A stretch of DNA of 64,000 nucleotides from Euptelea pleiosperma (lineage: Eukaryota; Streptophyta; Magnoliopsida; Ranunculales; Eupteleaceae): positions 35,730,674 through 35,794,673 of the forward strand of contig CM068546.1 in the NCBI GenBank assembly GCA_035048495.1. Reading direction: 5' to 3'. The position numbers were made by a program, and so were the translations under genes. Numbering within the stretch: position 1 is the first letter of the stretch; each line of letters begins with the position of its first letter. Positions 1-11,057 of this stretch are shown piece by piece. The notes beneath the pieces were generated by a model, which had not been told where the DNA came from, did no database searches, and saw nothing but the letters and a program-made list of their open reading frames with translations.

Positions 1-47
1 GGGGCGTTACCGTTTAAACGGCCGTTAAAACCGTTTTTAAAACCATG
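1..47. mobile_element. Right end of a hAT-like MITE (cut by window edge)
   Basis: GGGGCGTTACCGTTTAAACG through TTAAAACCATG matches the right end of the complete copies at 149-507 and 44909-45270. Confidence 0.6.
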
Positions 48-148
48 GCTTGGACAATCACTAGGTCTAGGTGGAACTACAAACCAAAAATCAGCCTGAT
101 TAGTAATTTCAAATATTTCGAACTTGTAGCCCAAATAATGGTCACTAA

Positions 149-507
149 CAAGGTTTAAAGGAGGCCGTTTTAATAGTTAAACGGACTGGGGCTTTACCAT
201 TTAAACGGCCGTTAAAACGGATTGAAACGGCCAAGGTTAAAAATGAGAAAGAAACAGAAAAAATGGATTTTAACGGAAAAACAGAAAAAATTGCGCTGAA
301 ATTCAAATTTTGAAATTTGAAAATTAAAAAAAAATGAAATTTAACAGATTTTAAAGGAAATTAAACGGATTTAACAGCCGTTTTTTAACAAAATTTTTCA
401 GAATTAAACGGCCATTAAAACAAAAAAATAAAACATGTTTAAACGGTTTTAACGGAAACAGGCTTGGGGCGTTAACGTTTAAATAAACAGCCGTTTTTAA
501 AACCATG
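149..507. mobile_element. hAT-like MITE, TTAAACGG family
   Basis: Begins CAAGGTTTAAAGG and ends TTTTTAAAACCATG. Flanking octamers GTCACTAA and GTTAATAA agree at 6 of 8 positions, fitting an 8-bp hAT target duplication. The interior repeats CGGCCGTTAAAACGG. It sits inside an older foldback element, whose halves (about 35-148 and 508-540) resemble the uninterrupted copy at 4200-4290. Confidence 0.7.
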
Positions 508-564
508 GTTAATAATGCTCAAATTCACACGGTGAAAAGGGTCGGGCTCAAGGGACTCCCATTT

Positions 565-780
565 CTGACCCCCATCTTGGCGTACCCACATAGAAAATGA
601 ATCAATGGCTGATTTTTGGTGGGATGATAACCTCACCATATAGATCACCCCAACAAAAAATCAGCCCATTCTGAAATTTCTAACCCCGTCAAATGTGGTT
701 TTAAAGTTACACTATAAAATTGACGGTCCATAATGCTTCAGCTTCTAAACCAGTCTATGAATATGTGAATGATTTGAATT
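565..780. mobile_element. Foldback MITE fragment, GGCGTACCCAC family
   Basis: TTGGCGTACCCACA, ATGAATCAATGGCTGATTTTTGG and AAAAAATCAGCCCATTCTGA match the more complete copies at 9492-9761 and 12527-12755. The right end is missing. Confidence 0.5.
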
Positions 781-1203
781 TTTTAAAATCACCCCATGAA
801 AGGACTCTAATCCAATGCTTATAAATCACTAATCAGGTTGATTTTTGGTTTTTAGGTTCACCTAGGGAATGGCCAAACATCCATACAGTCAGTGTCCTCT
901 AAAATGTGCCACGTGGCTCATATTGTGCTTGACCATTGCGGGTCAGCCAAGTTTTACTCTATTCTAACGGAATCATGTTGAGTAAAACTTGCCTGACCAC
1001 CGACCTACCAAACCACACACAAGTTGTTTGCCACGTGGATTTTGTACGGTACCAAGTAACATCGGCCGAGGGACAAACTCTCCTCTCCTCCTTAGTTAAC
1101 CTACCCAGGTTTAGTATTTTAAAAGAAAAAGGTGAAAAAAATAAAAGGGTAATATAAAACATGTGACAATTTCTTACATGACATTGACTAGACATGCTTG
1201 GCC

Positions 1204-1595
1204 CAAGGTTTTAAAAGGGTCTGTTATAACGGTATAATGGTCTGGGGCGTTACTCCCATTATAACGAGAGAAAAAAACGCCAAGGGCAAAATCGAAAAAA
1301 AATTAAAATGAAAAAATAGAAAATAACAGAAAAAAGTGCGTTAAAATTCAAATTTTGAATTTTAAAATTTTAAATTTTCAAAAACAAAAAATAATGGAGA
1401 CTAACAGTAAAATGAAAAAAATGGCCGTTATTTTTCACAAATTTTTTTCAGAAAATAACGGTTGTTATTTTCTTTATAACGGAAAATAATGGCCGCTATT
1501 TTTGTTATAACAGCTGTTATTTTCTGGGCATTTTAACGGTACGTACCGTAACGGGGTAGGTCCGAATCCGTTATAAAGGCCGTTTTTAAATCTTG
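1204..1595. mobile_element. hAT-like MITE
   Basis: Begins CAAGGTTTTAAAAGG and ends TTTTTAAATCTTG. Flanking octamers GCTTGGCC and GTTTGGCC differ at one base. The interior is rich in TTATAACGG and AAATTTTGAATTT motifs. Confidence 0.7.
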
Positions 1596-1603
1596 GTTTG
1601 GCC

Positions 1604-1870
1604 CATGGTTTAAAAAAATGCCATTTAAACTCTAACACCCCAAGCCCGGTCCGTTAAAAATCATACCCGTTTTGACACTTACAAAAATTTTGTGGGAAAA
1701 AAATGCCATTGTTTCCGTTGAATCCCGTTTTCATTTTACAAATTCAAATTTTGAATGTTAAATATCAGCACAATTTTTCTTTTTTTCCATTTGTTTTTCA
1801 ATTTTGCCCATCCGCTGCAATCCATTTTAACGTTAACGCCCCAGTCCATTATACCGTTAAAACGGTCTCC
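1604..1870. mobile_element. hAT-like MITE, right end truncated
   Basis: Begins CATGGTTTAAAA directly after the GTTTGGCC flank of the preceding copy and runs to CCGTTAAAACGGTCTCC. The final CCTTG is missing. TGGCC follows, so two copies appear to share one target. Confidence 0.5.
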
Positions 1871-2362
1871 TGGCCTATACTTAGTGGATGCTGACCGTAT
1901 GGATGTTTGGCCAATCACTATGTGAACTTACAAACCAAAAATAAACTCGATCAGTGATTTCTAAGCGTGGGATTGAAGTTATTTTTATGGGTTGATTTTA
2001 ACGGTATGAATTGAGCATTATTGAGGATTATTTGGGTGCAAAGGTTGTAAATCACTTCTCAGGCTCATTTGTGGTTTGGAAGTCTACAGAGGGACTGGTC
2101 AAACATCCATACGGTCAGCGTCCACCAAGAGTGTGCCACGTGGTTCGTATTGTGCCTGTTTGACCAAAATCAAGGTGATGCGTGAGTTCTTATTTTTTTT
2201 GCAGAGAAAAATATGAAATTAATTTTTGTTAACCAGAGTAGGAGAGGAGAGTTTGTCCGTGCGTGCCGATGTGACTCGGTACCGTACAAAATCCACGCGG
2301 CAGGCAGCTTTTGTGTGGTCTGATAGGCTACCAGACCACAGGTGGCCAGGCAAGTTTTACTC

Positions 2363-2825
2363 TTTGGGGCACATTTGCCTCATGGATGTTCGGCCCACCT
2401 ATTGGCGGATAAACGCACTAAAAATCAGTTTGATTGATGATTTATAGCCATTAGATTTGGCAAATCGTGACTCACGTGATAAATGTAATCAACTCTAACA
2501 GACTGTTACTCTTTCAATTCCATGATAGATCGTGACTCACATGGGTCAAAGTCAAACCAGGCTGCAAGTAACTACGGTGGGAACTGGGAACCTGCTGTTA
2601 TTCCTCGTGTTAAATAGACACTTGAGATCGAGGGATCACAGTCATCCCATCTCTTACATTCTGTTGGATGAGTAGGGATATTTGATCGATGTGGCTTTCG
2701 AGCAACCTGAAATCCAACGCGCTACATTGGACGTCAAAGGTCAAACAGCATATGTGGAGGAAAGGGCAAGGGCTACCTAAAGAGTAGATTACATTTACAA
2801 AAGTGTCATAAAAAAGAATCAGGCT
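2363..2825. other. Intergenic, no gene seen
   Basis: No coding signal or clear repeat border. Part of the repeat cluster at the left end. Confidence 0.5.
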
Positions 2826-3000
2826 CGAGGGACTAACCGTTTGCACTCATCTTTTCACTCGTGCTCTCACCCGGAATTTTGAGAATCCAACGGTGGTGGT
2901 TGGATTCTCGGAATCCACGTCTCCAAATACACAGCCGAGAGCAAGTAAAAAGGCGAGTGCAAAAAGGCCATCCCTTGATCTCGACCCAAAAAAAAGTTAG
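2826..3000. repeat. Foldback element, GGCTCAAGGGAC / GAGAATCCAACGG family
   Basis: Contains TTGAGAATCCAACGGTGG and, inverted, GGTTGGATTCTCGGAATCC, with GCACTC/GAGTGC arms outside. Related copies lie at 18700-18910, 45789-45968 and 57449-57640. Confidence 0.5.
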
Positions 3001-3171
3001 CTTGAACCAAAATTAATTCTCCCGGACGACGGTTACCGTTGACCTCATCTCCACATGTCACAACAGGATAGGGGTTGAGGCATCTCCTCAACCAAATGGA
3101 CGAGGAAATGTTTTTCGTATTTACAATGGGTGGGACTCCAGTTACCACCCTAAATGACAGGCACCGATTAC

Positions 3172-3485
3172 AGGACATAATATGAGCCACGTGGTACACT
3201 CTTAGAGGACTCTGACCGTATGGATGTTTGGCCAATCCCCATATGGACCTCCAAACCAAAAATCAGACAGATTAGTGATTTCTAGGCGTTGGATCTTTGT
3301 ACCTCAAATACTGGTCAAATTCAAACAGTTGAGATTAACCCATGAAAATAAGTCCAACCCAGCGCCTATAAATTACTAATTAGGCTGATTTTTGGCTTGT
3401 AGGTCCACTTATGGATTGGCCAAACATCCATACGGTCAGAGTCCTCTAAGAGTGTACCACGTGGCTCATATTGTGTCCTGAAACT
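3172..3485. mobile_element. Foldback MITE carrying a G-box (CACGTGG) in each arm
   Basis: The left arm runs CAGGACATAATATGAGCCACG, through ACTCTTAGAGGACTCTGACC and GTATGGATGTTTGGCCAATC. The right arm repeats this inverted and ends GCTCATATTGTGTCCTG. The element is nearly all inverted repeat around an AT-rich centre. Confidence 0.7.
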
Positions 3486-4134
3486 GGAGCCTGAGCCATT
3501 AACAACGATAAAATATCAATTTTACACTTGGTTTAACAAATCACTACTATTTTTAAGATCTTAAAAGCAATACAAAGGGGTGGTTTGATCTCAATATGCA
3601 CGTAAATCAGCTGCCATCAGATGTAGACAATTTTCAAGGTTTGAGATGACATTCCGTTGGGCAAATCGTCTCAAATAATGGGGTCCCACCAAAAATCGAT
3701 GAGTCTCTCAATCAAATGACAGATGATCTATGTGCTTATTTGAGATAACCCAACTTCCCCTGATACTATAATTTCTCTTAGTGGTAGGAAACAGGTTGTG
3801 TTTTACTGTAATAGCACCAGTACTATCATATCATGTCCCTCCCTTGTACAACCGGAGAAAGATAAGAACCTTTGAAGTCTTTGAATCACAAAAAGTAAAG
3901 CAAGTGGATGCCAAGTTGAGGGAAGACTTCTAAGGATTTAAGTCTCTTGCGGCTGCTTGCTGGAGGTTGTGATATATGGTTAGAGACACGGCAGTACTAT
4001 TTGCTGGAGGTTGTTTGTCTTTTCCATTAGAAATTAATTTAGAGGCACGAGTGTCGTATGGGCTGACAAAATTGACTTCAATGAGTAAAACCTGGCTGAC
4101 TGGTCAGCGAAACTGTGACCGCCTACAATGTGTC

Positions 4135-4430
4135 ACGTGGCACATTTTTAGAGGACGCTGACGGTATGGACGTTGACCAATTCCTAGATGGACCTACAAA
4201 CTTAAAATCAGCCTGATTAGTGATTTCAAACCTTTCCATCCTCGTACCCAAATAATAATACTCAATAATGCTCAAATTCAAACGGTTAAAATATTCAACA
4301 AAAATGACTCCAGTCCAACACTTTAAAATCACTAATCAGGTTGATTTTGGGTTTCTAGGTCCACCTAAGGATTGGCCAAACATCTATACGGTTAGTCTTC
4401 TTTAAAAAATGTGCCACATGGCTGTTATTG
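4135..4430. mobile_element. Foldback MITE, G-box family
   Basis: CACGTGGCACATTTTTAGAGG, GGTATGGACGTTGACCAATTC and, inverted, GGATTGGCCAAACATCTATACGG with GTGCCACATGG. It has the same architecture as 3172-3485 but is more diverged. Confidence 0.6.
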
Positions 4431-4504
4431 TTGGCAGTCAACGGCCGTCACCGGTCTGCCAGATTTTACTCGACTTCAATTCCTTTTAAGGCAAGGTTTT
4501 GAAC

Positions 4505-4677
4505 CAAGGTTTAAAAATTGGCCGTTATAACGAAAATAACAGCCATTATAACCGATTCGGACCTACCCCATTACGTTACATACTGTTAAAATGCCACGAA
4601 AATAACGACAACTATACCGGAAAAAACGGTAACGCCCCCAGCCCATTACACCGTTATAACAGTCCCTTTTAAACCTT
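4505..4677. mobile_element. hAT-like MITE, short copy
   Basis: Begins CAAGGTTTAAAAATTGGCCG and ends CTTTTAAACCTT. Flanks TTTTGAAC and TATTGAAC match at 7 of 8 positions. Confidence 0.7.
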
Positions 4678-5331
4678 TATTGAACCATGGCACCTGTGGG
4701 GGTGTGAACTGCCTGTTGGACCACCTCACCCCTCCTCCAGTTGGCGAAATTACCTCCACATTGTAGAATTTTTTAAAGTTTCGTTTATTAAAAAATTCAA
4801 AGTCAGGGAAAAAGTGCAATACATGGTATAATATCTATATAATAAGGAGGCTCAGTTGTCTCCCCTCTTATAGGCTTCAACAAAGAATGGCCGAGATCTT
4901 TTCCCCCAACTAGACAATGTATCTCAGCCACTCACACTCAATTTTGGCAAGTGTGTTATCGGGGAGTGTCGTTAAAGTGATTAGATGCTTCTTGCTCGGT
5001 AAGAACTTCATTACTTTAAGCACAAAAATTGAAAAATAGAATCCACTGTGAACGAACTCTTAATTGAAAATAAGAGAGAAGGATTCATTTTTTTTGTATT
5101 TCACCCTAACGGAAAGTTTCCTTGTATAGAACAACGAATATAACCGTCTTAACCTATAGGGCTGGCAATGGATCAATTTTGAGCCAGATTGGTATTCATC
5201 TGGTACTGATCTTATAAGAAATCCAATCAATTTGGGCAAGATCGGATTTATAAAATTCAATTCCGAAATTGATCCGATATGATTAGATCGGTTCTGAGTC
5301 CAATTTTATCCTATCCAATATGATATACACA

Positions 5332-5420
5332 CTAGTAAATAGCCCGTGCCCACGGCACTTTCTGATGAAAGCGTTTGCAACAATTGAGTGCCTTCGGCAC
5401 TCAAATGGTATAATGGACTG
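5332..5420 (-). mobile_element. Helitron 3' end (minus strand)
   Basis: Read on the minus strand, GTGCCGTGGGCACGGGC forms the subterminal hairpin, followed by TATTTACTAG and then T. This is the CTAG|T terminus of plant Helitrons. The 5' end (TC...ACTATTATAAAGC) was not found nearby, so only the end is annotated; 5420 is an arbitrary limit. Confidence 0.5.
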
Positions 5421-5992
5421 GAGGCGTGACCGTTCTTTTCCATTATAACAGCTGTTATAACGGATTGCAATAGAAAAAATAGAAAAATAATGAAAATAAC
5501 AAAAAAATTTAGAAAATAATGGCGCTAAATTTTAAGTTTTCAATAAATTTTCAATCTGTTGCGCAGGGTCAAATGAGTGGGAGTAACCGAATACATGAGG
5601 ATGATTGAGTGGCTGAAATCTAACCGTCCACATTAGATAAATGGATTTGATCTCAACCACTCTTTATCTTATGAAGCAGAATAAGATAAGAGATGAGGCA
5701 ACTGAGTTGTTTTGTTATATAGATGAACAAGAAAAAAGTATATGAAAACAATTTGTATATTACCGTTTGAATACGAAAACAAAGGATCGCCTATACATTA
5801 TCAGCACTTTTTAAGTTGGATATTATATCCAATGGCAAGATCCTCATCAATCAAGCATTTCCATCTGCATCGTAGACTTGGAATTGGTGACGTCTATAAC
5901 GGTATAACCAATAAAAGTCCAATTTTGGTCACTTGCATTAGTGACCCATCTCAATCACTAAAGCCTGTACACTTGAGACGTACCCATGACAA

Positions 5993-6170
5993 GAGTAAAA
6001 CTTCTGTCACAATGGGATTGCAAATCACACAAACACAGCCAATGAGTTCTCGGCACGTACACCTAAAAACAAAAGCCCATGGGTACGTTGCAAAGCACAT
6101 GTGTACGTGCCGAGAACTCATTGGCTTGTGATTGTGTGATTTACAATTTCGTGTGATAGAAGTTTTACTC
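5993..6170. mobile_element. 178-bp Mutator-like MITE, copy 1
   Basis: Termini are GAGTAAAACTTCTGTCACAA and the inverse of GAGTAAAACTTCTATCACAC. A second inner inverted repeat, GTACGTGCCGAGAACTCATTGG, makes the element foldback. Perfect 10-bp flanks CCCATGACAA stand at 5983-5992 and 6171-6180. It has the same length as copies at 8891 and 55911. Confidence 0.85.
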
Positions 6171-6604
6171 CCCATGACAACACATTCTTTGAAAAATAAA
6201 AAATGAACTTTTTAAGAGACAGTCTTGTCAAGTTCACAGGCTTTATTAATTGAGATGATTAACAAAGCTCGTGATCAAAAGTGGACCCAACCAATCAGAC
6301 TAGGACAAACATTCACGAGTTCAATGGGCCCAAAAAAGTGTGCCACATGGCATTTTGGGGGACGTCTATCTATATCAAACTTTTGATATAGATGATGTAT
6401 CAAAGTCTAACTCATCCAATCCGTCTCACTATTTTGGATGGTGAGAAAATGCAATGGATTTAATCGATAATTAACAATTAGATCCACAGGTCCAGTTCCA
6501 ACAAAGACACATATAAGCCCATAAAGGGGCCCATAAAGCACAATGAGTACACATCACAAATTTCTGATCTTCATATGAATAATAACCTACTATACAAACC
6601 TCCC

Positions 6605-8762
6605 TTACTCCTTGGGCCTGACCTCAATTCCTTCCACAATAAGCCCACCTTTAAGGTGCTCACCCTTCACCTCCATCAGACTCATCTTCACCTCCCCATC
6701 ACCTCCATCATTGAAGAACTCTCCTAATTCAATCTCCATCCACCCATCACTTCTATCACGAGGAACCCGTCCCTCCCCTTCAGTTACACTAGACCTCAGC
6801 ACTTCTACACGATGCGCTAAGTAAATATGCTTCAGATATTGCTTTTGATTGTCGTGGCGACATAGATAAGCTGTGCCTCTAGACCGATGGTTCCCAATTT
6901 CGACTGATAGCTCAGACGGCAGGGAGTCGAGCCCATATGCTCGCTCCGCAAATTTCACTATTAGATAAGCTGCGTAAGTTGTTTTCGGGGACAACATGCG
7001 AGTATGGATCTTTCCACGGATTTCTAACCAACAAATAGTCCGGAGCTCAACCACCTCTGAGAACCTGTATGGGGGTGTAATTGTAAACCAAGCAAGATTA
7101 ATGGGCATGAATGGGCCAACTTACTAGACTAGGCCCAATCCACTAAAAGTCCCATTATATAGCAAACAAAGAATTTGATTTGGTGGATGAAAATGAGGAA
7201 CAAACCGTGATTGAGGTAGAGATTTCCACGTCCAAAACATTGGATCATTTGCCCATATAATTGAAAGTTCTCTCGCGCACAACATATAGCATTTCTTGCA
7301 AGTTGATTTCTCTAATGAGAAGGTCTGCACCATTAGAAAATAAAGTACACTATCATCCCCACTGTGCATTTCGACGACAATTTTGATCAGTTGCGTTGCA
7401 GCTAAACTGAGGGGTGTTAATGGACCGGGCTTACGTTTACTCGGTCCCGGACAGCAAACTATTACCATAGGTTCGGGCCCGTTTAAAATAACTACAAACC
7501 TGGGCCCATCCCGTTAACTCGTGGCGTGCTCAATGAGACCATAGATTTTGATTTTAGATTTTAAATTTTGTTATGTATACTAGTTACGATTAATATGTTA
7601 TCACCAATTGGGTTTCTAATAAAAGATCTAACCAAAAGAACAAGAGATCTCAAAAGGGTAGAGTCAGCCTAACACTCTTAACTACATACTAAGGGCCCAT
7701 TGGGCCTAGCTGGCTTAGCTTGTCAGACTGAGCCCGATTAGTTATTGGGCCAAAGAATCAAGCCTAGGCATAGCCCACTGGCTTATAAATGCAACCCACC
7801 CGAGTTGAACAGTTTTCTTGTTTTTTTTTTTTTTTTTTTTTAATATTTGATTGCATTATTGATTTAACCCGGTTGACCCGATGGTTGAACTGGCTCATGG
7901 GCCAGTGAGCCTGAATTTGAAAGAATTTGACATGTAGCTTTGTGTGATAATAATAGTAATAATAATTCTGGTTCTGGTTCTGGGTACATTGATATTCAAA
8001 TGGAACCAAAACCGACCATTGATACGATACACATGGCAAACTTTTGTGGGGGCCCATTGACCCCATTAATGTTTGGCCCACCCCTTTAGGCCTACACACT
8101 ATAAATCATCCTGATTGATGATTTCTATCCATTAGATTGCAACCTTTTTTCATCATAGAACAAGCGTATGGATGAGTTGAAAACTCATGAAGAAAAAAAA
8201 AAGCTCAATTTCATGGGTTAAATCACCAATCAAGCTGATTTTTGGTGTGTGGGTCCACCAAGGGTGGGCCACATTCATCGGGCCAATGGCCCAAGAGAGT
8301 GTGCCACATGGCATTTTGCAGGAAGGGATCTATCAAATTTTTGAAATGGATCTTCTCTATCAAGTATTTTTAGTCGGCACAGGACGGACCCACACAAAGG
8401 GAGATACGCTGTGGGGCCCACAGTGGCTGCTGCCGAAAACCAAATTCTACGCATTATTGACCCATAGAAGATTAGAAGAAAAAGAAAACGTAAAAATTTA
8501 CCATTTTACCCCCATCGATGAGAATTGGAGTAGAGAGGTGGAAAAAGAGCTGTTTCTTGGATAAGAACGTCACCGGAAAAACTGATCTCAAAAGAATGTC
8601 TTGATAATCGGACGGCAGAAACCTCTCCCACACAAGGTTGGATTTGGCCGGCGATCGGAAGATTGAACAGACTAGAGACAATATACACGCATCTCGAGGA
8701 GATGTGAGGGACAGAACGTGCGATATACAATCTTCTGGCAAGAACTCGAAATTAAGCGCCAT
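6605..8762 (-). CDS. F-box protein with PP2 (phloem protein 2) domain, PP2-B type
   Basis: Three exons read on the minus strand: 8762-8502, 7324-7206 and 7064-6605. They join in phase (87 codons; 39 codons plus 2 nt; 1 nt plus 153 codons with stop) to give 279 aa, the usual family length. Residues 6-50 form the F-box (FEFLPEDCISHVLSLTSPRD, then the VWERFLPSDY motif). The PP2 domain follows, with TFSLEKSTCKKCYML, WKSLPQSRFSEVVEL, CWLEIRGKI and a C-terminal GIEVRP. Family knowledge: the F-box binds SKP1 in an SCF ubiquitin ligase and the PP2 domain is lectin-like. The target is unknown. Exon 1 could use two GT donors; the one after codon 87 was chosen because it restores family spacing. The ATG is the first in frame, and TATAAAT lies 75 bp upstream. 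Intron 1 (7325-8501) holds poly-T, an ATT tract and a foldback element. An Arabidopsis counterpart by memory is PP2-B11. Confidence 0.9.
8030..8352. mobile_element. Foldback element in intron 1 of the F-box/PP2-B gene
   Basis: AATGTTTGGCCCACCCCTTTAGG, ATGATTTCTATCCATTAGATTG and, inverted, CACCAATCAAGCTGATTTTTGG, GGTGGGCCACATTCATCGGGCC. Close relative of 18190-18490. It ends next to an imperfect hairpin at 8327-8352. Confidence 0.5.
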
Positions 8763-8836
8763 CTCTTGAGAGAAAAACGAAAACAGGATACCTTCGCGTC
8801 TGAGCTTGAGCTTCTGTGTCTCCAAATCCCCACTTA

Positions 8837-8843
8837 ATTTATA
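8837..8843 (-). promoter_or_regulatory. TATA box of the F-box/PP2-B gene
   Basis: TATAAAT on the minus strand, 75 bp upstream of the ATG at 8762. The edge of a 178-bp MITE (8891) is only 48 bp further upstream, so all more distal promoter sequence lies beyond the insertion. Confidence 0.5.
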
Positions 8844-8890
8844 CAAACCAAAGGTTACGTATGAAACTGGGACTTGTTGGTGCGGGAGAC

Positions 8891-9068
8891 GAGTAAAACT
8901 TGTGTCACAACAAAGTTGCAAATCAAACAATCACAGCCAATGAGTTCTCGGCACGTACACCTCAAAGCAAAAGCACATGGGTGTGTTACAAAGCACTTGT
9001 GTACGTGCCGAGAACTCATTGGCTTGTGATTGTGTGATTTACAATTTGTTGTGATAGAAGTTTTACTC
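8891..9068. mobile_element. 178-bp Mutator-like MITE, copy 2, at the F-box promoter
   Basis: Same termini and inner inverted repeat as copy 1, with perfect 9-bp flanks GCGGGAGAC at 8882-8890 and 9069-9077. It lies 48 bp upstream of the TATA box and 129 bp upstream of the F-box ATG. Confidence 0.88.
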
Positions 9069-9491
9069 GCGGGAGACTGGGAGAGTTATTGTTGAAATGA
9101 CAGATATGACGACATTATCAGAAAACGTGAGGACATACTGATCACCAAACCGATAAAGTGACAAACTATTATTATGCTATCTTAAACTTCCACGTGTCTC
9201 AATTGCAGGAGATCTTGTACGCCAAAACCCAATTGATTTTATTCTTTATAGCCGTCCAAGAAAATGCCATAGATCGGATGGTTACAATCATCCAATTCCG
9301 GTTTGTTTTTGGTACTACAGATCTCTTACGTGGGACCAATCGGATAAAGTGTCCTACTTCAGTCTTTGTTGAACATTATGAGTGAATGTGAACGGCACAC
9401 CCTCCCTTGGTCTATTCGATTAGAATATATATTTCTTCCCATGATAACGCACATGTACTATTTATTTATGGGTCAGGATCGGCGACAACCA

Positions 9492-9761
9492 TTTGGCGTA
9501 CCCACAATGAAGATGAATCAATGGCTGATTTTTGGTGAGGATGATCTCTATGGTGAGGAGATCATCCTCACAAAAATTCAATTCATTCCAATATTGGTAG
9601 ACTGGTTTAGAAGTTGAAGAATTGTGGACCGTATAAACCACATTTGATGAGGATAGAAATTTCAGAATGGTCTGATTTTTTGTTGGGGTGATCTATATGG
9701 TGAGAAGATCATCCTCAACAAAAATCAGCCATTGATTCATCTTCTACGTGGGTACGCCAAA
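9492..9761. mobile_element. Foldback MITE, GGCGTACCCAC family
   Basis: TTTGGCGTACCCAC at the left and GTGGGTACGCCAAA at the right, with inner arms GATGAATCAATGGCTGATTTTTGG and its inverse. A clear target duplication was not found. Confidence 0.65.
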
Positions 9762-10138
9762 ATAATTGTCAAAAATTGTTGTAAAAAATGTTTGTCCCCC
9801 CATCCTACCCTTTTTTTTACTCACGCGGCACAATCTGGAGTCCCAATGAATGTTGTCAGCTTGATTGGTGATTTCTAACCATTGGATTTAAGCATTTTTC
9901 ATGGGTCGATTTTTAACATTCACCTTCAATTGCTAGAAATTAACAATCGGGCACGTTTTTGGTGGAGGTCAGGGTCCGAATACATGGCCCACAATGCTAC
10001 AACGAGAGTGACTCGAGAAAAGAAAAAAAAGTCATGTGTACATGCGGAGTGCATGCAGAATAAAGAAATGAATGCATATGGAGTGCATGGGTGTGCACAT
10101 GCAGCACGTGGGAGGGAGAAGCAGACAAGAAAAACTAA

Positions 10139-11057
10139 GGGTGCGTTCGCGTGCAAATTGGGTGTGCAATCGTTTCCACACATGTTTGGTACGTGTACAT
10201 TTGGCGATTTGCACATGCACACGAGCAAATGAATGCTCACCCTCTTTAACAATTAAAAATCCATTTCACCCCTAAGCAATCGTTTACACAATCTCCTTGT
10301 ACAAAAAATTTGCATAAGGTACAAATTAAAATTCAATATTTTCTCAAATCAAGTCTTATCTTTCGAAAAAAAAGTACAGAAATAATGAAAAAAGTGGCCT
10401 TAAATTAATTTTAAATTTTAAAAAATGAGAAAAATAGAAAAAAAAATAACGAAAAATAATGGCCCTTTTTTCATAATTTTTTAAAAAAAAATAATAGTCA
10501 TTATTTTCGTTACAACAGAAAAAGCGATATTTTATTTTTTTGAGCATTTTAACGGTACATAATGTAACGGGGGAGGTTCGAATCCATTACAACAGCCGTT
10601 ATTTTTGCCATAAGGGATTCGGACCTCCCTCGTTACCTTATATACCATTAAAATGCTGAAAAAATATACCGAAAAATAACGACCATTATTTTCTGAAAAA
10701 TTTTGTTAAAAGAAAAAATGTTCGCTATTTCTGTTATTACCCATTATTTTTTTATTTTTTTTATGTTTTGTTTTTGAAAATTTAAAATTCATGTTCAACT
10801 ATGTGGGGCCCACCTATTAAGTACAGAAAATTCGTTATTTTTTTCTGGACTTAATATGTGGGGCCCACATGTTTTGTGTTTTCCTAAGCAAGCATGTGCG
10901 TGAACCAAATGATAATAAATATGAAATGCGTAAATTTTGAAACTTGAATGTGCAAAGTTAGTGCGAACCAAACACAAGAAAATAGTATGGGTGCACAAAC
11001 CATTACACACGCAAACCATTGCACGTGTAATAGTCTGCATGCGTACCAAACAGACCC
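10139..11057. mobile_element. PIF/Harbinger-like non-autonomous element with nested hAT MITE halves
   Basis: Left end GGGTGCGTTCGCGTGC, right end inverse GGGTCTGTTTGGTACGC, flanked by TAA on both sides (10136-10138 and 11058-11060). The 3-bp TWA duplication and G/C-starting termini are typical of Harbinger. The middle (about 10380-10790) is two hAT-MITE-like arms in inverted order around 10610. No transposase reading frame is visible. Confidence 0.5.

Larger units (their letters stand above)
980..2362. mobile_element. MULE-like inverted-repeat element with nested MITEs
   Basis: About 110 bp at 980-1090 (GAGTAAAACTTGCCTG ... GGATTTTGTACGGTACC ... GACAAACTCTCCTC) recur inverted at 2236-2362. 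The terminal GAGTAAAACTT is shared with the 178-bp MITEs. No target duplication is visible. Between the arms lie hAT MITEs at 1204-1595 and 1604-1870 and a G-box foldback at 1880-2160. Confidence 0.5.

Noticed and set aside
1..6600. A hidden gene in the left 6.6 kb
   Set aside because: All longer frames lie in foldback arms and recur in other copies. No exon-like conservation.
9882..10252. Cys/His-rich small proteins
   Set aside because: Open frames on both strands arise from CATG/GTGCA-rich transposon ends.
10571..10582. tRNA B box (GGTTCGAATCC)
   Set aside because: It is part of the hAT MITE word CGGATTCGGACC family. No A box or stems are present.
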